From positions 14,201,872-14,265,871 of the forward strand of contig NC_087068.1 of NCBI RefSeq assembly GCF_963678635.1: a stretch of DNA of 64,000 nt, read 5' to 3'. This document shows positions 10,052-22,990 of the stretch, in pieces. Under the pieces are notes generated by a model that did no database searches, had not been told where the DNA came from, and saw nothing but the letters and a program-made list of their open reading frames with translations. Numbering within the stretch: the stretch's first letter is position 1; every line of letters starts with the position of its first letter. This DNA comes from Symsagittifera roscoffensis. Lineage: Eukaryota > Xenacoelomorpha > Acoela > Convolutidae. The position numbers were made by a program, and so were the translations under genes.

Positions 10052-11935
10052 CGTAAATTGGCGAAATTTAATTTGCTCTATTCGACATTGTTGTCTGATC
10101 TTCAAAGAGATTTGAATAACTCGATTGAGCTAGACAACATTACATTACTGTCTTCTTTTCATTCACTTGATACTAACGACTGTTTCAAAATTCTCCACAA
10201 ACTTTCTGGCAGCACACCAATTCCTTCTGTTGTTAAATTGGGAGCATCATGTGCTTCTACTGATAACACCAAAGCCGATTTGTTTAATAACTTTTTCTGT
10301 TCTGTGTACAAAAGCGAAACGTTTACGTATAACGGTTGTTCTGATAAAACTTCCATTAACTTGCGCGAATTATCGTTTGGTGAAAGTGATGTAAATAGTT
10401 TACTTAAAAAGGTACCAGATACCACAGCAGTTGCAGCTGATGGCATTCCACCATTTGTTCTCAAATATAATGCTGATGCACTCACGCCTATGGTATATAT
10501 TCTATTCAGTCAAATTGTTACCTGCTGTATTTGGCCCGATTTTTGGAAAGAGGCGTTTATCATGCCTTTTCATAAGTCCGGGTCAAAATCTGACATTACA
10601 AATTATCGTGGAATTAGTATTTTACCGCGCTTATCGCTTTGCTTGGAAAAACTGCTTTTTAATTTCATTTATTCTAATGTTCGACACAGACTTTCTCGTA
10701 GACAGCATGGCTTTGTTAAAAAGCGCAGCACGTTTACACAATTGTTGGAATATGTTGAAAATATTTACAAATGTATTGACGCCAATCAAAATTTCTGTTC
10801 TGTATATTTTGACATTCAAAAGGCTTTTGACTCTGTGTCACACAAACAGTTGCTGAACAAGCTGTCTTCTTTTGGTTTTGACGAAAATTTTATCATGTTA
10901 ATTTCATCTTATCTTTCCAATCGCTCACAAAGAGTACGTATTAACAATATTCTATCTTACAAAGGTTACATCTCTAGCGGTGTACCACAAGGAAGCATTC
11001 TAGGACCACTTTTATTCCTTATTTATATCAATGACCTCCCGGATGTTGTAAAGTATTCCTCACCGTCTTTATTTGCTAATGACCTGAAACTGCTTTATCG
11101 AGACAACTATCATGACAATTTTCAGTCTGATTTAGATTCGGTAGAGACCTGGGCAACCCAAAAAGGTTTTGATTTTCATCCAGACAAAACTAAATTCATT
11201 TCAAACAATAGCTTTATTTTCAACCTTTATCTTAACGGGTCAGAAATATGCTCTGTTGATCATATCAAAGACTTGGATATTTATATCTCGCCTACTTTGT
11301 CTTGGAATCACCATGTTTCTGCAAAACTTGGTAAAGCCACGAAGTGTTTTCATTATTTAAAGCGTAATGTTCCTTTCAACTCACCTGTTAAAACTAAGCT
11401 TCAAATGTACATTTCTTGTGTGAGGTCCATTTTACTTTATAACTCTTGTATTTGGTACCCAAATTTATCAAAGCTACGTGATTTGGAAAAATTCCAGAAA
11501 AAGGCAGTAAAGTGGATAATTGGTTCCACTAATTATACTGACAGTCTTGTGATGTTAAACATACTGCCTATTTGCTATCAAATTATTTTTACTGATTGTC
11601 TTCTCTTCTTCAAACTGTTACATAACTGTTATGACCTCGATATTAATGACTATGTTGCTGTTAGTGAATCGAGACCGGGTAACAGATCCAGTCAGAGAAT
11701 GGTATTCTCTGTACCGCTTACCCGCAAATTCTGTTCCCTTGGGAGCTTTTCCCAAAGAACAATTCATAGCGTCAATAGTGTTTTAGCAAACGTCGACATC
11801 AACTCTACAACTACAGTCTCACAAACCAAGACTCTACTCTTCAATTTCCTTAAACAGCAACTTCAATCAACCTTCAATCTCAACAATCCATGCACTTTCT
11901 TCATCAAATGCCGTTGCAACACATGTCGTTCCTGA
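10052..11935 (+). pseudogene. LINE reverse transcriptase, 5'-truncated, catalytic Asp replaced
   Basis: An open frame of about 627 codons reads through from the junction with copy A. It shows typical non-LTR RT blocks: NYRGISILPRLSLCLEKLL, the AFDSVSH block, SGVPQGSILGPLLFLIYIND, then the catalytic box at 11,072-11,083. That box reads FAND rather than FADD: the first of the paired metal-binding aspartates is Asn (AAT at 11,078-11,080). The C-terminal region resembles the conserved tail of CR1/Jockey ORF2. With no APE domain and the Asp lost, it should be inactive although no stop interrupts it. Assignment to CR1 rather than Jockey is tentative. Confidence 0.85.
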
Positions 11936-12053
11936 ACATTAACAATTTAACTCAAAGCTTGAATTACACAAACTCAAAATTTCACTTTTATATGTAGTAT
12001 CATTCACTAATAAAGTCTCTTCTTCTTCTCCTTCTTCTTCTTCTATTAGTCTT
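10052..12053 (+). mobile_element. CR1/Jockey-type LINE, 3' part
   Basis: The left end is cut by copy A at 10,051/10,052, where the LINE frame is already open, so the endonuclease part is missing. The right part has a short untranslated stretch with a CTT-rich microsatellite (about 12,012-12,042). No poly-A tail is evident. The exact 3' end is uncertain. Confidence 0.8.
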
Positions 12054-12457
12054 TATTAGTATATTAAGTGTGACGTTAATAGATACTCATATGTGTGAAT
12101 CAAATGAGATGAAATTACTTCATCGATAAAATCATCAAATTAGGAATGGACAGAGAGATATTAAAAAAACGTTTGCAAACCCCTTAAAAAATGTTAGCAA
12201 CATAAAATCTTTAAACATTCTTAAACTGAACATATAATTGCAAATACACTGATGAAAACGAAATTCACGCCATGTACATTTAGAAATAGATTGCATTTCA
12301 GTAGTGTAGAACTGTTTCAACTCCTTCGTGATAGTTGATGTGGTAATATCAATTTTTCGTAGGACAGCAATTTGCTCTAACAATATTGCTGTATAAGCTA
12401 AATAACCTAAAGTTAAACAATAAAGTAAAGCAACCGGGGGCAATGCTGGAAGTTGTT
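12054..12457 (+). other. Unassigned AT-rich stretch
   Basis: This lies between the LINE and the R2-like element. A 102-codon open frame on the minus strand (12,443-12,135) contains hydrophobic segments but resembles nothing I recognise and lacks coding context. I see no other feature. Confidence 0.5.
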
Positions 12458-12509
12458 GTACAGTAGTATCTATCGTTTTAATTGTACAATAGTATCTATC
12501 GTTTTAATT
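12458..12509 (+). repeat. 26-bp tandem duplication
   Basis: Two adjacent 26-bp copies (12,458-12,483 and 12,484-12,509) begin GTACARTAGTATCTATCG and differ by one base. The second copy overlaps the start of the 64-bp repeat that flanks the next element, so the sequence ATCTATCGTTTTAATT occurs here twice and again at 16,633. Confidence 0.85.
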
Positions 12510-12557
12510 CGAATTCAGACCTAAATACTTGCAATCAGAATTCTTCGCTATTGTAAC
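12494..12557 (+). repeat. 64-bp direct repeat, left copy (probable target duplication)
   Basis: It runs from ATCTATCGTTTTAATTCG to CGCTATTGTAAC and matches 16,633-16,696 at 61 of 64 positions. The pair brackets a 4.08-kb R2-like element that ends in an A-rich tail right before the second copy. A long target site duplication is the simplest reading. Confidence 0.8.
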
Positions 12558-13689
12558 AATTAGCCTAATTGTTTTGATAAACTTATGAAATAGTCCTTTG
12601 TTCAAATTTCCCGCTTGTGTGTTTTCATATCATATGCGCGCAGGGCTTTCCTCTTCTGGTTATCTTACCAAATCACGCCGTCCCAGCCGTAGGCGAGTGA
12701 AGTTTCCCTGGCGTAACTAGACGCAAGAAGGAGTGAGCTGGTGAATCGACCTACAAATCGACGTCAGGTTGTACAACTCCTTTTTTTTCATCGCATTGGC
12801 CTCAGCAATTTTAAACCCTAAGTGAAAGTATTCATAAATCACCCCAAAGAGCTTCCTTTCTCGCCCCAGTTGTCTGTGTTTCAGGTTGATGCCGCGATTC
12901 CAGGCAAGACGCATCCCTGAGTTTTCACAGAAACTTGTTATCGGGACTTCAAGGACCAAATATATCAAACCAGCTCTAGAAAATCAACAATTCACTCCTA
13001 CCGCGGCGCAACGCTTCATGATCTGTTTGAAACAGTTTTACAATACAGACCAAAGCGCCTAAATACAGTAACAATAGCTGCTGGATACAATGACAATAGG
13101 CTGCATCCACAAGAATTAGAACAGCAGTAGAAAAACCTGATTAACCTCGTCACTAACAAGTTTCAGCCCAAGACACTGATCATCCCCAAAACAATTCAGA
13201 ACTGTAATAATTCCGACGAAAAACGCAAAATTTAAATTCATAATCATGTGCTGTTTAATTTGATAAATGGATTTGTACACCCCCATTCACTTTTTGTTTC
13301 GCCTAACCTCAACCTAAATCTAACCCCTCAAATGTTCTGCCGTGATGGCATCCATTTCTCGTTCTACGGTAATGATTTCTTTACAAATTTTCTTGCAAAT
13401 TTAATCTATAAATTCTCTCGCTAACTTGACACCGCCGTCCTTCCTAAAATGGCTACTCAAACACACTGCCTTATTTTCAAAAGCAGCCTGCGAGGCGGAG
13501 GTGTTTGGTGCTTCACATGCAGTGAGTGATCACTATGACAATTTTTCAGTGCCATCGCTGAACCTCCCAATTTTTTTCAGCTAACGACAAGCATGAATGC
13601 AATCCCCCAACCCTAGCTACAACCACGCTCCCAAATGCACCCGCAACCTTCCGCTGCCCCACACTCACAAAACTCAGGAGAGTCTTCCA
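12558..13689 (+). other. 5' region of the R2-like element
   Basis: I find no convincing coding frame here. There is a stretch of near-repeats (CCTAACCTCAACCTAAATCT at about 13,301-13,320) and scattered short frames on both strands. It may be an untranslated leader or a decayed N-terminal region. Confidence 0.5.
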
Positions 13690-16482
13690 CTATAGAACCT
13701 AGAACAATACAAGACCCATGGTCAAACCCCTGTCCAGAACTCATACAAACCACCAGGAAAATATACACCGAAGTGGTCCACTGGAAACCGGTCTTTATGA
13801 TCTTGTCAAACAATAAAGTTTTTATAACTTCATTGAAACCCTCAATAGAACTTTGAACATCCTAATAGAAAACAACAAAAATAATTTCGCAATGCACGCA
13901 GCAAAGATTTTTCCACACTTATTACTGTGCAAAACAAAGTCCGAAATTGATGGATCTTTATCCAAAACAATAGCAAGGCGACTTAAGCAATGGCAAGACG
14001 GAGACCTGGATGGACTATATAACGAAGGAAAGGCGCTGCAAATGCGCTTGTTGAAAGGAAGTAGAAGAAAAACTGAAACTGAAGCACAACAGTATAACAA
14101 ACTAATGAATACTGGAAAAAAATCAAGCGCAATCGCAAAACTAACAGACACATCTAAAGGCGTTCTTTCGCTCGACGAGATTGTCAAAGGTAAGACAGTA
14201 GAACAGACTCTCATACACACCCACCATCTAAACCAATTGATGAGAACTATATTACACCAGTCTCAAACGAAACAATTCCTTTCTATCTATTGATATTTGA
14301 TCAGATAAACGGTCAACATATCAAGAAGGCAGCCATGAGAACGCACGGATCGCATGGACCATCTGGTCTCGATGCAAACGAATGGAGACGTATTTTAACA
14401 CACTTCGGGCAACAATCAGTTGAAATTTCAAAAACAATTGCTAAAATTGCCAAAAAATTGGCCACAGAAGAACTAAATCCAGAACTAATGGAACCATATA
14501 ACGCATGCAGATTAATACCCTTAGATAAGAATCCAGGGGTAAAACCCATAGGCATAGGAGAAGTTATGCGTAGGATAATAGGGCGAACAATAACTAAATG
14601 CCTTAAAAACGAACTCATGTCGCTCGGTTCAAACTACCAACTCTGCCTACGACAAAAATGTGGCATTGAATATGCGATCCACACGCTAAGAGATCAATAC
14701 AGCAAAACTTCCGCCGATGTTCTTTTACTGATAGATGCCGAAAACGCTTTCAACTCGCTGAACCGAAAGCTGGCATTAAAAAACATCGAAAATACCTGCC
14801 CTTTTCTTTTAACAGCGATTAAGAACTCCTACTCCAATCCATCTAAGCTAATCGATAACAAAAAAAAACAATCTACTCTCAAGAAAGTACAACCCAGGGG
14901 GATCCACTAGCAATGGCCATGTACGGTCTAGCCATAATACCCCTCATAAAACTTTTATCAGTAGACGATGTAACCCAGAAATGGTACGCAGACGACGGAA
15001 ACGCAGTCGGTAAATTAAGCAATCCACGAACCGTCCTCGATAAAATTGTATCACTGGGTAAATTTTTCGGCTACCACGTGAAAGCATCCAAATGCCAACT
15101 CATTGTCAAGGATGAAAAACTCAGTGAAGCTCAGAAAATCTTCGCAAATACAGGAATCACTACAAAAGCAGGAGCCCGAGTGCTTGGTTCAGTTATAGAA
15201 ACAGAATCTGAATGTGAAATGTTCCTCAAATTTCAACAGAATGAGCAAATCAAAATTTTGAAAAAACTAACGAAAATCGCTAAAACCTCCCCTCAAAACG
15301 TTTATGCCTGCTATACTAAAGGAATTCAAGAAAAGCTTTCATTTCTTGCCAGGACAACGCCTAACACTAAGGAAAACTTAGAAAAATGTGAAAATATTAT
15401 CAAAGAACAATTATTACCTAACCTAGTCGGTAAAGACACTTTAAACCCCCAGTTCCGTGAGATATCTTCCTTACCGCTTAAAATGGGCGGACTTAACATC
15501 AAGCTGCCATCCGATCATGAAAGCTACCTAGAATGGTCTAAGGAAACATCACTAGTACTGGAATCTCAAGATCCTATTACAGCAGTAACACAGCAAGAAA
15601 AAATAGGTACGAAAATCAAAAAATTAAAAACTGATAGAACAAATTGAAAAAAAAAACAAACCTCATTAACTCCTTAATTGAAACAGATAAATACGCAATC
15701 GGCCTGGCCTCTGAAAAGGGAGGCTCTAACTGGCTCAATGCTCTACCACTGAGCAGATACAACTTCAACCTGAATAAATCAGAGTTCAGAGATGGTATTT
15801 ACTTAAGATACGGAAGGGAACCAACCAAAACCCCACCCACATGTGCATGTGGTGCTGAATTTAAATTAACACATGCGCTTCACTGTGCAAAGCGTGGTTA
15901 CACACACATAAGACATAATGAAATTAAAGACACATTCGCCAACCTCATGAACGAGGTTTGCCATGACGTCGAGATTGAGCCGAAACTTCAGCCGTTGCAA
16001 GCAAAAGCTTTGTCAACAATTCAACTACAACTGAAGATGAGGCACGACTTGACATTAAGGCAAACGGACTCTGGGGTTTACGATTCAGCCGTGCTTTCTT
16101 TGATGTGAAAAATTTCAACCCCTATGTCAAAACATCGCGAAAACTGCTTAAGGATGCATACAAATACCACGAAATGCTAAAGAACTCCAAATATCAGCAA
16201 AGAATTTTAAACGTAGAGCAGAGTAGCTTCTGCCCGCTAATTTTTGGATGCACCGGTGGCGCTGCTCCAATAGCCACGCGGACGATGCAGCGATTGGCCG
16301 AAAAACTAAGTGAAAAAAGACAAGAGAGCTATCCAGAATCTATAAACTACATAAGAACTAAAATCAGCTTCGCGCTCCTGAGGAGCTCTATACTTTGTAT
16401 AAGGGGGTGCAGATCGCTACGCAAAGTTCAATTTATCGACAACTCCATAAGCGCTATTGTAGAGGAAGGACGGCTAAGATAA
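13690..16482 (+). pseudogene. RT plus restriction-like endonuclease polyprotein, frameshifted
   Basis: Coding similarity runs in order through several frames. An N-terminal region (13,690-14,290) is broken near 13,810 and 14,285. RT follows with LIPLDKNPGVKPIG, LLIDAENAFNSLNR, TTQGDPLA (14,889-14,912, after a frameshift) and YADD (14,985-14,996). A further shift lies in an A-run near 15,645. A CCHC cluster spans 15,842-15,886, followed by RHNEI. After a shift near 16,035, LDIKANG (Asp at 16,051) and FFDVK (16,096-16,110) supply the D...DxK of a PD-(D/E)XK nuclease. The frame ends at 16,482. Key catalytic residues remain; only the frame is lost. Confidence 0.82.
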
Positions 16483-16632
16483 ATTTACGACGATGCATTT
16501 AATGCTAATTTATGACTTCATTGCTGATATATATGCATTTTTATATCGCTGGTATGGCCCCATCCAGCTTGTGCACTTACCGTAACTAAACAGAAGGGCC
16601 CCTTTTGTAACTTAGTTTTTTTTAGAAAAAAA

Positions 16633-16696
16633 ATCTATCGTTTTAATTCGAACTCAGACCTAAATATTTGCAATCAGATTTCTTCGCTATTGTAAC
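16633..16696 (+). repeat. 64-bp direct repeat, right copy
   Basis: This is the partner of 12,494-12,557. The three differences are T/C, C/T and A/T at repeat positions 21, 35 and 47 (approximate). It begins directly after the A-rich tail of the R2-like element. Confidence 0.8.
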
Positions 16697-19600
16697 CTTC
16701 GCCCAAATACTACACAGTGACGGAGCGTAGAAAAAGTACCTATAGACGACTGGCCAGCGTCAGTTACCTAATTTCTACTCGTTTTTGGGAGTGGCACATA
16801 TTTTTTGATCATTTAGAATTAGTCGATCAAGTTTCGACGTTTTATTTACCAGTTTTTTTGGCAAGTAAAAATTTTTGTTTTTGATGCATTTAAAATTAAC
16901 TGAATTTCGGCAAACAAAAACAGTAAACTCGATCAAAAACTTTGTAACTGATTCAAAGCGTCATTTAAGGCTAGGAATGTTGCTGTTGCAACCAACTGAA
17001 CCTTCTGAGCTGCAGCTACAGCCAACTTACGTTTTGAGCGATTCTGTGGTGGGTTTTCTGAGTCTCAAAAAACTTTGTTTAACTCTCAGGCTGTCTTTAA
17101 ACTCTGTAAGATTCCCTGAAGTGATTATTCTGTTTTTGCAAATTCTTGTTTTTGTTTGAGGTTCCCCGATAATGTTCCATTTTTGTCTGCCATCCATTCT
17201 GGTTTCTGCTACTCGTTGCTAGCTCGAGTTTTGATAAAAAGAAAGTTTCAATCGTTTTCGCAGCTATATGCCTCGTCAGGATTCTTGCAATCAACTTATC
17301 TAATTCGCAAAAAAACATCAAGTTACAAATGTTATCTGAAATCTTTCGCCCAATTTTTTTTCGAAAACATCATTCTGAACAATTATTCTGAATTTAATCA
17401 GGTAGAAAAAAAATTTAATTTCTTCCAGTATTAAAAACATTTTAAACTAATTTGTGGCAAAGTATGCTCAAAATTTCAATTTAGACAAGTAGGTTTTCGA
17501 ATAAAAGAACCAAAAGATTATTGGAACTTAATCTTCACTGTCAACTCCGAACTTCAAAACACATCTCACCTTCAAGATCTTGCCCTTACCCTCAATGGAT
17601 TAGCACTTGGTGACTGCTGCCACGTTTGAGGACTAATTTTTAGGGTACTGATTTATCAGCCATCGATTAGTTTCCATGGCTTTATCAAATTGGTCCCAAC
17701 TAGATACACTCATTAACAACTTATGTACAATGCGTTTGATAACACTACGCTTGTACTGACACAAGCGCAGCTCCTATAATTCAATATAGTCCAAGCATCG
17801 GAAAACATTCCTTTTTACAAAATGCACAGCCAGCAAACTTGTACTTTGCGATATTTCCTCTTTTTTCAACTGCAACTGCTTCATCTCCTATGGTTTGACT
17901 CCCTTGTTTTGTATATGGTGTTGCCGCGGCCTCTATTACACAAAGTTTCACCCGATGTTTCTTTTTGTTTTTTCAATTGTGAGAGAAAAATATCGTTATT
18001 GGCCAACACAGGTTTATTTAATATTGTCTCTAATATGATGCTTCGGACCCGTTGACAGCGTTTGCTGTACCCATCCCGGCAGTTCATTGTTTTCAAGCAC
18101 ATAAACTGATCGCTCATTTCTCCCTTTCAGAGATTTGTCTTTTCTCTCGGACAATTCTTCTAATTTTTAAAATCGTTTTCTGATGTTGTCTTTAAGCTTG
18201 TTTCACCTTGACCCTTCCAGATGGGGAAAACTGATGCTCCCAACGGTTCGTCGATTTCTTTCTGCATCAGCAATTGGGCTCTCACCACAATCTCTTTATA
18301 TCTTTTTTTGTCCTCAATAGAACTACGCGTCTCAGTCCATATCAGTTTTAGTTGGAAAAGATGTAACGCTTGGTCTGAAAATTTCCAGTTTCAGGAACCC
18401 AAAAACTCAAAAAGCCCTGTATTAGGTCGCTACTCAGAAATATTTCCAAAAACTTCAGTCTATGTACAGGTATTTGAATTTTTTAAATGAAATTTCAAAG
18501 TGTCAAGATTCCAAGATTGTTTTCTCTTTAAAAGTTTTCTGAGCCTAATAGAAGGCAGAAATACTGAGGTCAATGTGTTGCAGGCAAAAACCAATAAAAC
18601 TCACAAGGCACAACGCAAAATAGTTCTCACTTATCTCACCCATGTCTTTGAAGCCCAGACTATTCCTCTGGCCACAGCTTCTGCTCGCGTCTTACTTTCT
18701 CGTTCTTTTTTGTTTGCGATGGTCTCTGTTAGTTGCCTCTGATGATGTCAATCAGACGTGCCAGTCTTCCCATGTGCTTCAATTACACCTGCAGAAACTT
18801 CATTTCCAATTTTGCCTGATGATGAAGCCTAAAATGTTTCATGAGCATCTCTGGATCATTCTGAAAGCTCTCGAGAGTAGCCGCTTTGTTGCAGGAATAA
18901 TGAGCACCAGTGTCGAGGTGCCCACTATGTTAATCGGGCGTTCCTTCTTGTCTGCATTATCTGCAATAGACGATCGCCAATATCCGCAGTTCCATCAACT
19001 TCAAAATGTCTGTCGGCTCCTCGATACAGGCAGGTCAAAAACTTTAAGTTCCCGGCCTGTTTACGGTGTTGTTCACCACATCAAGCCACACCACCATTTT
19101 GTTCTACTCCTACTGACTCCTTTCCAATAGTCGATAAAAGTTTTTTTCTCGTTTAAGCGAGTTGTTGTTGAGAGATAAGCCTGAAACAGTTGTAGCAATG
19201 CTCTCATAGTGCGTTTTTGTCGCTTCTGTTGAGGGTGTTTTTGCTGTAGAACAGCAAGTTAACAGCTACATAACGAAAAAAATTGCTAACTCCGTGTTAC
19301 AACTGGCTAATTCAAGGCTACTCAAAGCTACGTTGCTTAAAAACTAAGCGAATTCGAGACGTTTTTTACACATCTTTTTTGCATGCCGTGTTTACCTTAG
19401 TTGATCTTCTGCTGTTTTTCGTTTCAGATTATTCCGCAGTGTTAAAAAATAAGCTCAATTCAGTTCAATTCTGATCAGTAGGCGATGGTACCTTTTTTTT
19501 GAACAGCTCATTGTATATTCTTTTCCACTTAGCTTGTTTCCGAAAAAAAATTTTCTCGTGGTCTTCGTTATTTTTTTACTTTGATATTTTTTTATCACTA

Positions 19601-20394
19601 CGTCCATGTAATTCTTACTTGTATCTCTGTTGTTTACTGGGAAGAGATTTTTTGTCGCTTTTGGGTCATAATGATTAAAATCAGTTAAACAATTCAATTA
19701 AAGTAGTTCGCTTTTACGGTGTTCAGAGGACGGTAGGTCTACCCTCCACAGTCTTTCTCCGTAATTTAATTCCTCAGTCCACTAACCATTTCATTTGCTT
19801 CATGTTGAAAAATATCCAGAAGTCTTAAATGTTTCATGAGTCGCGGATACCAAGCTTGGTTACAAATTTTGTTCAAATCAAAATCAATTTCATCGTAAAT
19901 ATCGTTCAATACTTTCTGAGTCTCAATCATCTGGCAATGGGTAATTCGAATTAATATTTCGAATTAATTTTTGAATCACTATTCTTAACCTAAGTTTTTT
20001 CAATGCGGTGATTAAGATAGGAAGAAATCGGCTAAAGCTGCTGCAATCTCAAATCACTATCAAAGAGTCTTTAAATGACTCGGTCGATACTATGCAACAC
20101 AACACTTGTGAATTGTCGTTCAAATCAGAATCAAAGAGATGATATTAGTAGCTGATTGCTCTCTAATGACATTTATATGCTGGACTTTGTAGGATTATGG
20201 ATTTACTCCAATCCCTCAAAAAAATACATCTTGCATCAATGTTTTGAAAAATCAGAACTGCTCCAGTTTTTCCCCCAAGAACCCATGGACATAGAAGTGG
20301 TGCTGCACTATTCCATTTCAAGCTTAGAGTCTCAAGAAAGAGACTTAGGAATAAAGACTCTTTCACAAGAGTCTCGAGTAGTTTTTGGTTGAAA
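16697..20394 (+). other. AT-rich region without supported genes
   Basis: Open frames are short (the longest about 160 codons at 18,642-19,130) and none has a recognisable domain. On the minus strand around 18,890-18,940 a short stretch reads HLDTGAHYSC, like a retropepsin active site, and nearby frames are broken. That could be a very old retroelement remnant, but I do not rely on it. I see no RNA gene or clear repeat. Confidence 0.45.
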
Positions 20395-20670
20395 AAATTT
20401 GCACGCCAGACTGTGAATCCATCTCCACAAGGCTCAACTTTAGAAGTTTTCTTCGCAAAAATATAATTTTAATGCCCACTCATAGTCATTTATTACCCTT
20501 CTGCTGCATCTTTCACGTTTTTTTTGTGACTAAAGCAATTTTTTTAGCATTAAAACATGACAAAGTTCTCGTTATGGGTGATCTAAACATTCTTTGTAAT
20601 AGAAAAGATCATAATCAAACAATTGAAGCTGATGCAGTTTTTGAAACTTGTGACCTATGTGTCACGTGAG
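20395..20670 (+). pseudogene. LINE APE endonuclease fragment
   Basis: An open segment contains KVLVMGDLNI, matching the GDFN core of apurinic/apyrimidinic-type LINE endonucleases. Downstream sequence loses the frame. It lies about 2 kb before the RT start, the expected distance in a LINE ORF2. Support is a single motif plus context. Confidence 0.5.
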
Positions 20671-22569
20671 TGCGCCAATCACAATAATGGAAACCTGAAA
20701 AAGCTTTCACTCTTGGACAGATCGTAAACTGGCGTGAGAAGTACTGGCAGGAAATGATCACAAGCTTATATATTTTACACTAAAAACTACATTTTCTAGT
20801 CTTAAAAGAGTGTTGATCACCGTGATGTTAACTGCTGTTTTCGCATTCAATCTTGAAGATTCAAAGTTTGCTCTCAATTTAATGACGTTCTTCAATGACA
20901 AATTGATGATGCTTGCAATTGCTTCCTAAAAATTTTTGCATGACATAGCTTCAAATTAGCATGGGTAATAATCCACGCTACAAATGCAAATGGTGCAAAA
21001 GATCACTGATGTTAACTGCTGACATGTAGCACTGTAGGGTGTGAGACGCGAGGATACTTTTGGATGCTACATGTACTGGTTTGACTCCTGTGGTACTAAA
21101 GGGCAACAATGAACTGGGAAGGAGGGTGATGCTTCTTTGAATTGTATCTGACGCAGCCAAAAAGAGGGTTGAGATTATGCAAGATGCTATGAATCAGCAA
21201 CTAAAAGATAAGTTGACATCGGAAATAATCGAAAATAAAATTGAACCGGCCGTCAGTAATACAAAAACTGTAATTGACGCTATAATAGAGTTAGAACTCA
21301 TATTGATTTAATGACCAAAAACTTGTTTATAGAAAGCAGAAGCTTCAATCAAAAAAAGTTTAGAGAAGCGAAAAGATAGAGCAAATCAAAAATACATAAA
21401 TAATTTTCGGAGAGTATCAAAATGAATAAGAACTCACAAAAAAAGAAAAAATTTCGGACGCAAATGAGAAAATAAGAGAAATTTTTAAAAGTTTAAATTG
21501 AATACATATGTGGAAATTGTTAATGATCTAAGAAAGTTTGCGTTTAATCGCGCCAAAACCAGGATTACTATAATGGAATTTTCAAGTGAAGTGCATACAA
21601 AATTGATTCTTGAGCAAATGTGAAATGACCTGAAAACGTTAGAGATTTTTAAATGTCCACCTTAAGCTATGAGGACTCAAAAAAATTGTCTTCAGAAAAG
21701 AAGAGGTATGATATACGTAGTTGTGCCAGTAGCTAGCAGCTTGAATTTTTATAACTTCCAAAAAACTGAAGTAGAGGTTCCAGCAAGGGTTGATGACAGA
21801 ACACCCCATCAAATGACTAATATATATCAACTGTGTAATTCTGAATGGCAAGATTTTAATAAAACCAAGGCATGCAAGTAATTTTTTTCAGCAATTTCTC
21901 ATTGTGCGGCTTCCGTAATTTTAGATAGCAAAACTTAGCTAAATGATCAAGTGGATGATACAGAATTCCTGTTAAATTATTCGACTAGTTATAGAGCGAA
22001 TCGCAAGTCAACAGGTAAAACGTCTAATCTTGGCGGTGTTTTTATCGTTGTGAGAGACTGCGTTAGCATATAACTGAACAACCTAGATCTCCTCAGCGGT
22101 GCAAATGAAAGTAATTGGTTTCAGTTTTGTGATTTTCTGCTCGTATAATCCCTCAACAGAAAGCAGAAGAGTTCAAATAATTTTGATCAAAATTTTTTTT
22201 TGACGCAATAAACTACAAAAATAACCAGTTAGTTAGTTTATGTGGTAATATAAACTTTCCAAACACAGATTGGAGAATTAATCAAAGCTGGAATATCTCC
22301 AAAAATGTTTTTCTTTTTGGAGTTATACGACTTGAAAGTCTTTGAATGATTTTGAATTCTCTCTGTTTTTCAAATATCAAAAAATCTGAAAAGGCAGAAA
22401 TCAAATCTACCGCGTGCAATGGAATTAAACAATGTGAGATACAACGGGCCGACTTAAGCAATCCAAATGTTGGATAACTTTTTCCTCTCTGTATCCGAAG
22501 TTGAAACTTAATATCGTTAAATTTGACTGCAAAAATGCTTCCCCCCTTAATTTTTGACGTATAGCAGAA

Positions 22570-22737
22570 CAGAATCAGCAATTTTGGATGGAACTAAATG
22601 TGACTAAAACTAAGGGCGCTGACGGTTTGCCTTTTGTTTTTTTTTTAAAAATAGCAAATTTATTGAGAACTGTTTTAAGTAATTTTTTTTCAAAAATATG
22701 AAGAAAATACGATGAGTACGCAAATCTACGAAAACAG
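22570..22737 (+). pseudogene. LINE RT N-terminal fragment
   Basis: The segment includes NVTKTKGADGLPF, the usual lead-in to non-LTR reverse transcriptases (K..GPDGIP). A stop follows, and the copia LTR begins at 22,738. It continues at 27,191. Confidence 0.6.
22733..22737 (+). repeat. Target site duplication of copia element, left
   Basis: AACAG lies directly before the 5' LTR and again directly after the 3' LTR (27,186-27,190). Five bp is the size expected for Ty1/copia integration. A sixth matching A makes the LTR end uncertain by one base. Confidence 0.85.
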
Positions 22738-22990
22738 TGTTGAAATACACGTCTTTGATTGGTCAATTTTCGGACATAGTTGTTGAGAACCAAAAGACTC
22801 TAAACCAAACTGTAATTGCTATATTTGAGAAAGGAGTGAAACAACTTTGACTTATGACTTTTATTTTTTTAAATTGATATCAAAAACAGTCCGGTGAAAC
22901 AAAGATTGTTGATTTTAACTTAAGCCAAATTAATGGAAAATAAATGATAAGAAATTCTTTTTTTAAACATCCAGACGTACTATTATAAGA
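22738..22990 (+). repeat. 5' LTR of copia element
   Basis: It starts TGTTGAAATAC and ends ATTATAAGA. The right LTR has the same length but many substitutions, so the insertion is not recent. The ends are TG...GA rather than the usual TG...CA. Confidence 0.88.

Larger units (their letters stand above)
12558..16632 (+). mobile_element. R2-like LINE with restriction-like endonuclease
   Basis: This 4.08-kb unit is bounded by 64-bp direct repeats and ends in a T/A-rich tail (16,616-16,632). About 1.1 kb of leader carries no recognisable gene. The coding part (13,690-16,482) has one reverse transcriptase followed by a CCHC motif and a PD-(D/E)XK-type nuclease, the layout of R2/R4/NeSL-type elements. 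From memory, its RT resembles a family common in cnidarian and sponge genomes. Several frameshifts make it a fossil. Confidence 0.8.

Noticed and set aside
12135..12443. 102-codon minus-strand frame as a gene
   Set aside because: No recognisable domain or context; it is AT-rich and between two LINE remnants.
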